From: Oidiodendron maius Zn
Taxonomy: Eukaryota > Ascomycota > Leotiomycetes > Myxotrichaceae
Direction of reading: 5' to 3'
NCBI GenBank assembly: GCA_000827325.1
Contig: KN832870.1
Coordinates: 1,550,001-1,614,000, forward strand
Length of the DNA: 64,000 bases
The number at the start of each line of letters is the position of its first letter. Position 1 is the first letter of the stretch. Positions 11,948 through 21,613 of this stretch are shown piece by piece. The notes beneath the pieces were generated by a model. The model was not told the origin of the DNA. It saw only the letters and a program-made list of their open reading frames with translations, and searched no databases. Position numbers and translations under genes: made by a program.

Positions 11948-13334
11948 ATGTTATCCAAACTCTTCACCACCGCGAGAACTCTCCTAAATCGCTCCTCACA
12001 AGCCCAGGACCGGGAACTTCAGCAAAAAGATAGCAATTCGGAACCTGTGGACAACATGGTTACGACAAGACTCCAAGGAGCGCAAACTGCTATTGACGAC
12101 AGAGATGCAAAAGGGACTAAACAAACAAAGAACTCTAGCAGCTCAAGGAAACGCCAAATGCTGTCTAGTGGCTATGGCGATTCAGGCCCAGCAGACGACG
12201 GGGAGGCTGATATTCCAGCAAACAAGAAACAAAAGGTTCTTCCATTACGAGCAAAGGACGACGAGCTGCCAAAAAGAAACACAAGACCTGTTGTGGAGAT
12301 TCCAGTCAATAGAATTAGTTTGGAACACCCTTCAAACATAATTGCCGGCCCAAAAACCCCCCGGAAGGATAGTCCCACACTTTTGGTCCCCAGAGATGCC
12401 GAGAGGAGTACTTCTAATGAGTCTAGAATGGAGGTTCCTAATTCAGATTCAGAGAGTGAAAACTCCGATTTGGAAAAAGCTGTGACAAAACCGAACAATT
12501 CAAAGGATAGACAGAAATTTAGCGGTGAGGATGTGGTTAAACCGACCTCTGCCAATACAAGTAAAGCAGTACCGAGCGCGTCCAAAGCAAGGCACAAGCG
12601 GTTTGATAGCGAGGAATCGGAGGTGATGGTAGTTTCTAATACAGTGGCGAAGTCAGATTCAGAAGATGAAAGTAGCGACGACGATGCTCCTGAGGTTGTT
12701 GGGGCACAGGAAGCACTGGAGCAGGCAAAGATGAAGGAACGGGAAGCTGCCAAGGCAGTTGAAGAGTGAGTCTTCACAAATATTGTCTATTTTATTCCAT
12801 ATTAATTGCTTCAGGCGGGAATCTGCAATTCGAAGGAAACGGAAAGAGCGGGACGCTATCTTGAAACAACAAGCTAGCAGTAAACGAAAGCGTGAAGGAG
12901 AATTACAACGCAAGAAAGCCACTCCACTCGATATGTCGCCCAATCGCGCCAGAGGGGCAGTTAACGAGGAACACAACAAGCAGACGGCAACCACTGCAGA
13001 ATCTGCCTCACCCATGAAACTTGCACCTGGCTCATCCCTGCCAGAATTTCTCCCTGAGGAATACTTGGAGGACAGCGAAAGCGAAGATGACATGGCGTTG
13101 GAACTTGTCAATCCTGCAAAGAGAGCCAAGAAGACAAAGTTTGTCGAGCTCGTTGAGAAAAGGCCAAAAGATATCCGCTTGGGTTCCACGACTTATCGAG
13201 TTGCCGAGGTTCGTAGCACAAAATTGGCCCCGAAATCGTCATTCAATGCACGGGCGGTGAAGGAGTCGTGGCTCCAAGGACGAGGCAATGCGAGTCGGAA
13301 ATCATTTTCAAGCGGATTCTTTAAGTCGAGATAG
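11948..13334 (+). CDS. UTP16-like U3 snoRNA-associated protein
   Basis: Two exons, 11948-12765 and 12815-13334, 445 residues. The 49-nt intron (GTGAGT...TTCAG) joins KAVEE to RESAIRRKRKERD in frame. The first 270 residues are low complexity with several acidic Ser/Asp/Glu clusters (NSDSESENSD, SDSEDESSDDD). The middle is a charged helix. The C-terminus has the conserved block LPEFLPEEYLEDSESEDD followed by RPKDIRLGSTTYRVAEV, typical of the U3_snoRNA_assoc (Utp16/Bud22-like) family. Such proteins work in the nucleolar small-subunit processome during 18S rRNA maturation. An alternative start at the internal MVTTRLQG (about 12,057) is possible; the longer form is used because it is open and begins at an ATG. 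Confidence 0.78.
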
Positions 13335-13480
13335 CACATGGCGAGGGTCTGGCCACCTCTGAGAAATGCAGTTACATTTCACTCCAACTGGGAAGCGGTA
13401 GCAAATTGCTAGAAACAGTTCATACCTAGCCAAACCAAAAATTCATGGAATTTTCTTGCCTATTTATTTTCAGAAGCCAG

Positions 13481-15001
13481 CTATTTACTACACATGTGAT
13501 CTCTAATTGCACTCACAAGATTTCTAATCCCTTCTTGTCTCCCTTTTATCGTACCTAATAATGGATCATCAGCATCGCGCAGTCCGCAACCAAGTACAAA
13601 TTGCAAAAAGAGAGTATACATACGATTGAGGAATGTCCTGGCAATTGGCCAGGCATGGATTCCATCTTTCTCTTCGCAACATTCCACAGCAATCCCTGAT
13701 TGCTTCCAGAATAATACCAAGTCTCTAATCTCAGGAGCGAGAACCTCCTCAGAGCCATAAGATAAAAAGAGACCTTTCGATGGGCTTGCATTCTGCCACC
13801 AGGATGCATCTTTACAGTGCCCTGGGGAGATGCGAGGGTCGTGAAGGGAGATCTTATTGTTGCAATATTGATGTGCATACAGCTGTAGAGAAGCCGCGTT
13901 TAGGTAGTCCCTCGACGTATCTCGATATCTAGTGGAGAGCAACTTTACCCAGGGGGAGATGAGAATCGCCATTCCAGGTACTTTGAAATTATTTTTAATG
14001 GGTATAGAACCATTCGACATAGTTTCAGACTTGTTTTGTCCAAGATGTAGGAGCAGGCTAAGGACCAGAGTAGCACCGGCCGAATCGCCAGCCATGCAGA
14101 TATCCGATGGATTCCGGACGCGAGAACACACGTAGTAATATCCTGCAAGAGCCTGATGCAACTGTACTGGATAGGATTCATCTGGCACAAGGGAGTAGTC
14201 CAATACGAATATGGCAGGGTTCTTGAAACCAGCGGACTTAAGGAGAGAAAACCATATCTGAAGCGCCTCCAGATAGAAATAGCTTGAACCAATTGCAAAT
14301 CCTCCGCCTGAATATTTTAGCAGACTATCAGTAGGTGTATACTACGGGGTAGCTACCGTGAACATAGTATAGGACAATATCTGGGTCTTCTGCATGGTCC
14401 CCGGCTGTCCAGAGGCCTTGGAAGGTATCCTGTGGCCCGTTAGCATAAATATCAAGTAGCTTGGCTAAAAATGCACTTGTTTAACCTGACGCCACTGTAT
14501 CGGCGAGCGTATATACCCGTGCCGAAGCATGCGAAATCTCAGAAGCGGCAATGCAACTTGTTTCGAAAAGAATATTCTCGCGATTTTAGGAGGAATACGA
14601 GCAAATCCATATCGCATACATTGGATAGCAGCATCCTCAAACCAACTTGCTGGTTGGGCGGACGAATGCCGATTTCGATATACAATCTGTAAGAATAATC
14701 GGCGATAGAGCAAATTCAAAGGCAAGCTAACAACTGCTCTTGATGTCAGAGATGAGGCCCCCGGCTGCCATTATGCAATGGCAGCGAAATAGAGGTAGAA
14801 GAATATTGATTCCAATTATGTATAAGTGGATTTAATATATCAATATTCCAGACTGTGCGAATATATAAACGTACGTAGGAATGGCAGGCCCTGCAAACCG
14901 CATATCAAAGTGGGTAAGAAGCCAGCATGAAGGATCAATTGGGGTGCCAAGAGAAGCAGGAAGACAATACAGTCAAGCCCGGAGATTGGTCCTAGTATCA
15001 T
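13481..15001 (-). CDS. Alpha/beta-hydrolase (HSL/esterase family), membrane-anchored
   Basis: Four exons: 15001-14875, 14736-14517, 14475-14357 and 14307-13481, 430 residues. Introns are 138, 41 and 49 nt; the 41-nt one is at the lower size limit but phase-compatible and restores RMLRHG/AFLAKLLDIY. The N-terminus has a hydrophobic segment (CIVFLLLLAPQLILHAGFL), so the enzyme is likely membrane-tethered. The oxyanion-hole motif HGGGFA starts at residue 155 and is split by the third intron. The nucleophile motif GDSAG puts the catalytic Ser near residue 231; the candidate catalytic His is in DGIHAWP. This arrangement is that of the hormone-sensitive-lipase-like esterase family. The substrate is unknown. 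The start ATG at 15001 begins MILGPISGLD; a longer frame upstream also contains an ATG at 15115. Confidence 0.8.
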
Positions 15002-16885
15002 GACATAAATGGAGTATTTTACGAGGAGGCAGTCCACGAGGAGGGAATTAGATCTGTTAGTAACTGTCGAGAGATTCGCGGATGTAGGGAACAATAGTGG
15101 TGTGTCAATTAGCATTTGTCGGCAAACACTCTGTGGCACCCCGCATACCCGGATCTTTATTCGGCAATGATTCTACAAGCCTTCTCTAACATATCTCTTG
15201 ACAAGATTTAGCATGCAACAACGATATATAATGACATATTATTCTCAAGTATAGCAGTGTTTAGCACCCGCAAACTAGAAACCTAATCTAATTCTATGCC
15301 CGAAGAAACTCTCACAATAGATTAGGGCGATTTGACTTCATTGAAGCGGCCCGCTCACTCCTCAACATCCCTATCTGCTTTGTATAATGAGCTTAAAACG
15401 CTTATTCACTGCACCACTTAAGGTTCGTTCCTTCAAGAGACTCGGACCATGAAATTTCGTTTGCTGGACTCGCATTCGCTCTTCTGTGCCTATTGCTTCT
15501 TGAGGCACTGCCATTCTCACTGTCAGCCCCTTCGCGGTAAAGAATTCTGCATTTCAGCGCTCAAGAACGTCTGTCGCTGATTCGTCCAGGACTTTCTTCT
15601 CTTGAACCCTTCTCTTCACCGCTTGGCCAGCGAAATATGCTGGAACAGCTCCTAGTATGAAGAACATGCTACCTGCAACAATCCCAACACCAACTTCTGT
15701 GCCCCAGTACAAGGACTTTTCACCAATAGATAAATAAGTGACGGACAAAATTTGACTTATGAAAAGATTCCAGTCTGCGGGTGATATGTTAGCACTGTGA
15801 AGGTCTTGGCAGTAAGGGAACCCTGAAGAGAGCTGCGCTGCCTCTGTTGGTATTATTATTGGCAGAGGTCTCGAGACGACAGAAACGAAGAAAGTCAGAA
15901 TACCTTAAGCGTTAAGGCACTTACATAGATAAACCAATTATGTGTTTGACCATCGATAGGATGTCTATATTGTCACCCTTCGCTTGGACTCTCCACGTGT
16001 TCCTGTTCCATCTTCATGCTTTCAAGATCGGAATACCTTTCCTCTCTGTTGTGAATAATATGATTGTATGCGGGAGGATCTTCGTTATGTGGCAAATCCA
16101 GACTTTCTATCTCAGCTGGGTGAGACATAGAGGATCGTAGCATTTCATCTGAAGAATTCGGGGAACTCGCTGGTCCATTGTTTCTATAGCTTGTCCGACG
16201 GTCGGCGACAGGATATATCACGGCCGAGAGACATTTTCGATAATACAGGAAACAATGTACGGCGGATTTGCTTTAGATTTATGATAGATAGCGAACAATG
16301 ATCTCAATTGGTTAAGTTATCTTCTCATCGTATCCGTTTCGGAATGTTGTTTAGAAGCAATGATCCTCTGGAAGTGACTATATACTCAGCCTCCACGAAC
16401 ATGCCAGGCTCGCTGCGTCATCTCCTTCTCTTGTATCACATCTGTAGTTACTTTGCTATATCTCTGTCTCAATGGGTATCCTGGTGGCTTCTCCTCGGAG
16501 GGTTGTAAGTCCCGATCATGTGACTTGAGGTCCCGAGGTCCCCGTCTTGTAGAGGAGCAAGCCAAAGCTCTTGGGTGTCAATTATGATGACGAATGCAAA
16601 TGATGCCTATCAAGCCGCTCTAATTTTATTGGATGCTGCCCTTCTATGTTACTTAAATCCGGTGGAATAGTAAGAAGGGTTAACATAACCTCCGATTCAT
16701 ACATAGAAAGAGTGGGAAACTTTCTCTTAAAGTCAAAAACCATCTAAGACATTAAATTCCAGTTCATCAATAATGAAATCGGGATCAAAATCATTTACAA
16801 GTCTAATTATCATCTAATTTGTATTTTATTGAGTTCCATATACCGCACAACTTCATTTCGGCGGTCCAATTCTCGAACCCTCAAT
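15002..16885. other. Region without a confident gene; two unexplained minus-strand frames
   Basis: Two minus-strand frames stand out. The first is open from about 15,905 to 15,554 and encodes two hydrophobic stretches (GILTFFVSVVS and GVGIVAGSMFFILGAVPAYF) followed by a basic tail. The second is open from about 16,255 to 15,973 and encodes a hydrophilic, PPAY-containing stretch. Neither has a clear start, and I could not join them in phase. They may be exons of an unrecognised membrane protein or the remains of one. The remainder (16,260-16,880) is AT-rich and should include the promoter of the hemerythrin-like gene. Confidence 0.3.
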
Positions 16886-17864
16886 ATGACAGAAACGACA
16901 AAAGGAAACGGCATTGCTAATTCTCCTTTCAAATTTATAGAGACTCCTGCCCATGCACAAAATGCCAAGGTAAGACTTACTGTGCTGATAGCAGCCTATA
17001 AATCCTAACAATCAATTTTTTGCATGTTTTAGAAAGAGCCAAGGGATCAATTTGTTCGGGTTGCCAGCCTCATGGTTCTTGCACACAACATGATCATCAG
17101 AGGATTGAATAGCATCTATTTACAAGGACCGCTTGTAAGGCCAGAAGACAACAATGACTTCATCCACTACGCACTGTGCTGGTACCAGGCCCTAGATGGT
17201 AAGTAAGAAACACTACTTGTCTTGAATGTTATCAAGCTAAGGTTCTGTAATCCAGCCCATCACCAGACAGAAGAGGAGCTATTTTTCCCTCAGATAGAAG
17301 CTCGAACAGGTGAGAAGGGCATAATGGACAAGAATATTGAACAGCACAGTAAGTAATGGCTGGTCTATAATAATATTACACTCCTAGGAATTTATGAGAT
17401 TAACCATTTGTTGGCCTAAATATTTAGATTCTTTCCTCGCTCCTCTTGAAGCCTATAAGTCTTATCTTATATCCATCTCCGCGACGCCTCAGAAGTTCTC
17501 CGGCAAGCACCTAAACACTCTTATCGACAATTTTGCCCCCCCTCTCTTCGTACATCTTGGAGAGGAGATTTCATCTCTGCTCGAGCTCTCTCGATTTGGT
17601 GCTGACAAACTTCCTCTCGCTGATATATGGGAGCCTATAGCTCGAAAGTCCGGAAGTGGCCTATCAAAGACAGGCGCTTTTGTATTCTTCTTCCTCAATA
17701 CGGACCATGATTTTGAGGATGGCTTGTGGAGCCGCTGGCCGCCAATTCCAGTACCTGTCAGAGCTGTTTTGATCAGAGTTCTGGGTCGATGGAACAAGGG
17801 ATGGTGGCGATTTGCAAGTTGTGGATATAACGGGAAAATGAAAAGGCTCCATGTATACAACTAG
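16886..17864 (+). CDS. Hemerythrin-like domain protein
   Basis: Four exons: 16886-16969, 17033-17198, 17256-17348 and 17428-17864, 259 residues. All three introns (63, 57 and 79 nt) have GTAAG donors and in-phase joins. The four-helix hemerythrin-type iron-binding pattern is visible: a His in VLAHNMI (residue 46), HHQTEEE (85-91) giving His and Glu ligands, and HLGEEI later. Hemerythrin-like proteins bind a di-iron centre and may sense or handle oxygen or iron. In fungi this family is largely uncharacterised and often found in accessory regions. The C-terminal 60 residues contain FFFLNTDHDFEDGLW, a further possible His/Asp contribution. The specific role is unknown. Confidence 0.82.
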
Positions 17865-18059
17865 GAAAGGAACTAGATGTGCCAAATGGCCTTGACGATC
17901 TAACAATGTCAGAAAGAAGATCATATCTTATATTTTGGTAATTGAACTTTTGCTGCTGATTTACAAGCCTGTATATTTGGCATTCTATGAGATCATGCTC
18001 CCATACTCACGATACATATCCTCCTTCTCGTCTCCCCTACCCCATTTTCGATGCAATTT

Positions 18060-19016
18060 CTAAGGTTCTCCTTGTTTAGGAGTTTTTATTGTCCCTTCCT
18101 CTCTAGGGGGGTCCATGGACTCCAGTCCTGTCTTAATCTGCTCATGAATGCGGCTAAGCTCCTTCACTCTAATAAATAAGGTGAGCACCAATCCAGCGCC
18201 AGCGAATGCCACAGCCAGAAACCAAACAGCCCTTATTGATGTGTAATACGCATTCCTCACAACCGCCTTTTGTGCGTCAGGAAGAGCGTCAGCGATATGG
18301 ACACTAGCCTCGGCAGAGCCTCCGTAAAACAGCTCAGCCATTTGTGGTCCCAGGGTTTTCGTAAGTATTGCACTCTGTTTAAGCATCCTGTTCTGGAAAA
18401 TAACATTCCCTATCACCAGACCAATGCTTGTGGCCAGGTTTCGCATGAAGCCAAAGGCAGCTGTTGCGGTCGCATAATCCTGTGGCTTAACCTGGTTCTG
18501 CAGAGCAATAAGTAGAGCTTGGAAATTCGGGCCAATGCCGACGCCGCATATAATCTGAAAGATGATAATTTTGGGCCATGATTTCTGAGAAGTGAGGTCT
18601 ATCAAAAGTCCAAAACCGAAGACTGACAAAGCGAATGCGAGACGAACGCCGTCGATGTATCGACCCGTGGCCGAGATGTACCAGCCGGTAAAGCCGGCAG
18701 AAAAAGACATGGAAAGCGCAAATGGAAGAAGCCAAACTCCGGAGAGCAGGGCCGTTGCCCCAAGGGTAGCTTGAAAATACAGAGGTAAAAAAAATGCCCC
18801 CAGGACCAGGATTGAGCCATGGCAAAAGCAGCCTGCTAAAGAAGCCATGTTGGAAGCGTTGCGATATAACCGGAGAGGCATGAGGGGGTATTTCGCGACT
18901 TTCCACTCGATCAGGATAAATATTATAAAGAGAGCAGCCCCAAATATCAGGAGGCAAAGAACCACAGCACTCGACCACGGATGTGTAACGCCGCCGAATG
19001 TGAGTCCAAGAAGGAA
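18060..19016 (-). pseudogene. C-terminal half of a DHA2-type MFS transporter, interrupted
   Basis: An open frame of 318 residues with no start codon at its natural 5' end. It begins FLLGLTFGGVTHPWSS and runs through the later transmembrane helices of a 14-TM drug:H+ antiporter (LMPLRLYRNASN, GWYISATGRY, GPNFQALLIALQNQVKPQDYATA, NLATSIGLVIGN) to a cytoplasmic tail. The fragment starts just where the fragment at 46,880-47,794 ends, on the same strand, so the two look like halves of one gene split by the 27.85-kb element. The remaining frame is intact, which suggests a recent insertion or slow decay. An internal GTG at 18,965 could in principle be used, but a truncated transporter is unlikely to work. 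Confidence 0.85.
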
Positions 19017-19024
19017 CTCATGGT

Positions 19025-19089
19025 ATTTCGAGCAGTAAAAAGGGATTGTTTTAGGAGCAGAGAGGAGGCGGGGGAGGCGCGAGACATGA
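19025..19089 (+). repeat. Left terminal inverted repeat
   Basis: 65 bp starting ATTTCGAGCA and ending GAGACATGA. It aligns without gaps to the reverse complement of 46,806-46,870, with 51 of 65 positions identical by hand count. The outer 10 bp are identical, and the inner 35 bp differ at only four positions; the most divergent part is positions 11-30. A GC-rich GGAGGCG-N-GGGAGGCG motif sits in the inner half and may be a protein-binding site. Confidence 0.82.
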
Positions 19090-19090
19090 T

Positions 19091-19512
19091 TTGGGAGCCG
19101 ATGAAGTTATTTATGTAGAACTATAAGTATAGTATCGTAGGTTGGCTCGAGCTATCTAAAACAATACCCATGCTGTGAGGTAGAAGCTTCTTTCAAATAG
19201 ATCAAACATTATAAAGGAAGAGAATGCTCGTCTGCCAATGGAGAAGATATATCGAGTGCGAGTATCGCAGATTGGCTCAAGTCATCCAAAACAACACTAA
19301 CGCTGGTGTTAGTATTATAAAGGGTGAGGAGAAACATCCGCTAGACAGATGACACCGTAAAAGAGAAGCTTCTAGCAGGGAGAGTTGCTGGCGGATGAAG
19401 ACATGGGCTAGCCCAAGGATTGAAGAGACCGTGTATTTAAAGGATACTGTATAGAGCTGGACCGATCACTTAGGCTTCTTAGTATGGCAAATAAGTTTAC
19501 TCGTGACTCTCT
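19091..19512. repeat. Left subterminal region with a 130-bp-spaced direct repeat
   Basis: Two copies of a 45-bp sequence lie at 19,131-19,175 and 19,261-19,305, about 35/45 identical, and most differences are transitions. Both contain TTGGCTC and CAAAACAA-like cores. Subterminal repeats of this kind are common transposase-binding sites in DNA transposons; the transition bias also fits RIP. The remainder should hold the promoter of the first element gene. Confidence 0.5.
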
Positions 19513-21263
19513 ATGGAGCAGCTAGCGCTCCAAGACGAGGCCCCTCAGCCCTGGAGGTGCATGAAGATCCATCCTAAAACGCATATGCCGTGCAACCGTA
19601 GCTATGCGACGCAATACAATCTCGAAAGGCATCATAACAATATCCATAAGTCGAAGCTGGCGATTATAGCGGGAAATGTGGGGGCGGCGGGGGCTCTTGG
19701 TGGGGTGAGTTGTGGCTCATGTGTTATGGCTTGGAGCTAACGCACGCCACAGTCCAGCTACTCTCTGACTTTACAAGCACAGCAGCAGCCTCTGTCCCTA
19801 CAAGTTCAAAGCAGACATGTAAACCAGGAGCTGCATCAACAGCTACGCAACAATGGCCCAAGTCAAGTCTTCTCGCCGGCCCATCAAGAGAGGTCACTAC
19901 CCACCCCCCTCTGCACCAGACAATACTAACTCTCCGGTGCATTTAGTCATTGGCCTCAGCAAGCCGACTTCCCCCCAGTCCTCCCACACGACAGCCCTTG
20001 TGTACAGCAACTGCCGTCGCCATTCCACACCTACCTACACCCAGTCCTGTCGAAGTATCCCGGGCCATCGAATGGCCCCCTGCTGGTAAAGCGGCCGCGG
20101 CTCGAGGGCTCGCGAGAGAAGCAGCACGTTCCTATGTATACGCCTGAGCTGTCGAAGAAGAACGGCAAGATCGCCGAGCCTAGACAGATGAAGGGGGTTG
20201 GGTGGGTTGCTGCAAAGGCCAAGGCTCGGTTTGAGGAGCGGCATAGGGAGCTCCTGGCTCGCTGGGGACGGACTCCTGGAGACGGGGATGCGTGTCTCCT
20301 CTTGCCAGCCGACTGGACCTCCTTGGAGCCTACGGAGATCATCGAGCTGATGAAGACCAAGAAGTTCCCTAACGGGTCGGAGTCGCGTGTCGTACGTCGC
20401 CCACCTCCCGAATCACACCATACTAAGTCCATCCCTGCAGAAATTCAGTCACCAAGACTATGACACGCAGCATTCTCGCGCCCTGGCCTGGTTCAGCGAG
20501 TGGCCCCGCAGCGGTGCGCAGCTCGACAACCTCGTGGGCTGCAGAGAATATAAGCCCATGGATGGCTCGCACCCGTGCCACCATGCAAACTGCATCATCC
20601 ACTGCCTCTATGAGACCGCAGAGGAGAACGAGGATCGGAAGCTGTGCTGCAGCTGGGCCAAGCAGCAGCGGAAGGAGGGCAAGGATGTCCCGACGAGTTG
20701 CCTACGGCACAAGAGGCCATGTCTGCTAGTGGTATGTAATGTCCGCGGGTATGGAGCCGAGAATAACGCGGCGTGTCTAGAATGCCTCCCTATCGACAGA
20801 GGAGGCCTACCGCGTACAGTTCTGGATCTACTGCCGGGCAGCAGGCCTCACAGCGGTTAACCCTCCCCGCCGCCCGCCCTGGCACGCCGCCGTGGCCTCC
20901 ACGTTCGAGTGGAAATTGCCGCTCCTATTCTCCCCGGACAGTCTGACCTTCGACGCCCCGGCCCGGCGCCCGCCATCAAAGCCGGCCCGAAACCCTCACC
21001 AGCCCTCCCTAGTGTGTGAGTTCTGCGAGAAGATTGTGAGCTATAGTACGATCAGTCATCTATGGTCTCACTTTATCCATTTCCATAGGGGCATAGACCA
21101 ATCGAAGATCCTTCAAGAGATTACCCGCACCGGGTCTAAGTGGAAGGTATACTTGCAGTCGCGTAAGCTCTACGGCCAGGATGGACGGACCTTGGAAAGG
21201 ATCAAGCAGACGCAGCAGGGTGATTTTGATTGGGACATAGTGCTTGGCTGGGGCCTTCGGTAG
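19513..21263 (+). CDS. C2H2 zinc-finger protein with I-PpoI-like His-Me-finger zinc-loop domain
   Basis: Five exons: 19513-19704, 19753-19892, 19947-20391, 20441-20731 and 20781-21263, 516 residues, all joins in phase with short introns. An N-terminal C2H2-like finger uses C16, C27, H40 and H45. Residues 293-353 match the zinc-loop region of I-PpoI-type homing endonucleases (zf-His_Me_endon): C293, then GSHPCHHANC with H303, C305, C310 and H313, then EENEDR with N322, then C328/C329, C346, H349 and C353. In I-PpoI the His of the SH-C-H motif and the Asn of DDN-GR are the catalytic residues; both equivalents are present. A final finger has C435, C438, H449 and H453. As the first gene inside the left TIR, it is a candidate nuclease for element mobility, but many fungal proteins with this domain have no known activity. 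Confidence 0.75.
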
Positions 21264-21613
21264 GTCGGGATCGTTTGAGAAATTTAAGCAAGGTTCGTCA
21301 GATGGTTTAGGCAGGAGATATCTTTAGTATGAATTGATAGAGGCTTCGGGGTCTATCGGCCTTCTCTCCCCATCCTTCCTTACCGCCCTCACTCCCAAGC
21401 TGCACCTAATGTCCCACACTAAAAAAACTCCAAAACATCTCAATACTACTCTTTGTTTCCCGTTCCTGACGACTCCCCTCCGCCTCTCGCATGTCTCTAC
21501 CCTCTAAAATGGCACCCTCAACACCTTTGTCCTCATCTTCGTCGGCAAGTGTAAGCGCAGGAGGTTATTGTAGGAATCCGGGAGAAATGAGACGAGCAGG
21601 GTGCTCATCTCCC

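Noticed and set aside
14465-14760. A frameshift in the hydrolase gene after MAAGGLISDIKSS near 14,750
   Set aside because: That short start is not needed. An upstream exon (15,001-14,875) with a GTACGT donor joins in phase at 14,736 and gives an intact N-terminus.
18060-18965. The C-terminal MFS fragment as a complete small transporter starting at the GTG at 18,965
   Set aside because: It lacks the first half of the fold and all N-terminal MFS motifs, and it fits exactly onto the fragment at 46.9-47.8 kb.
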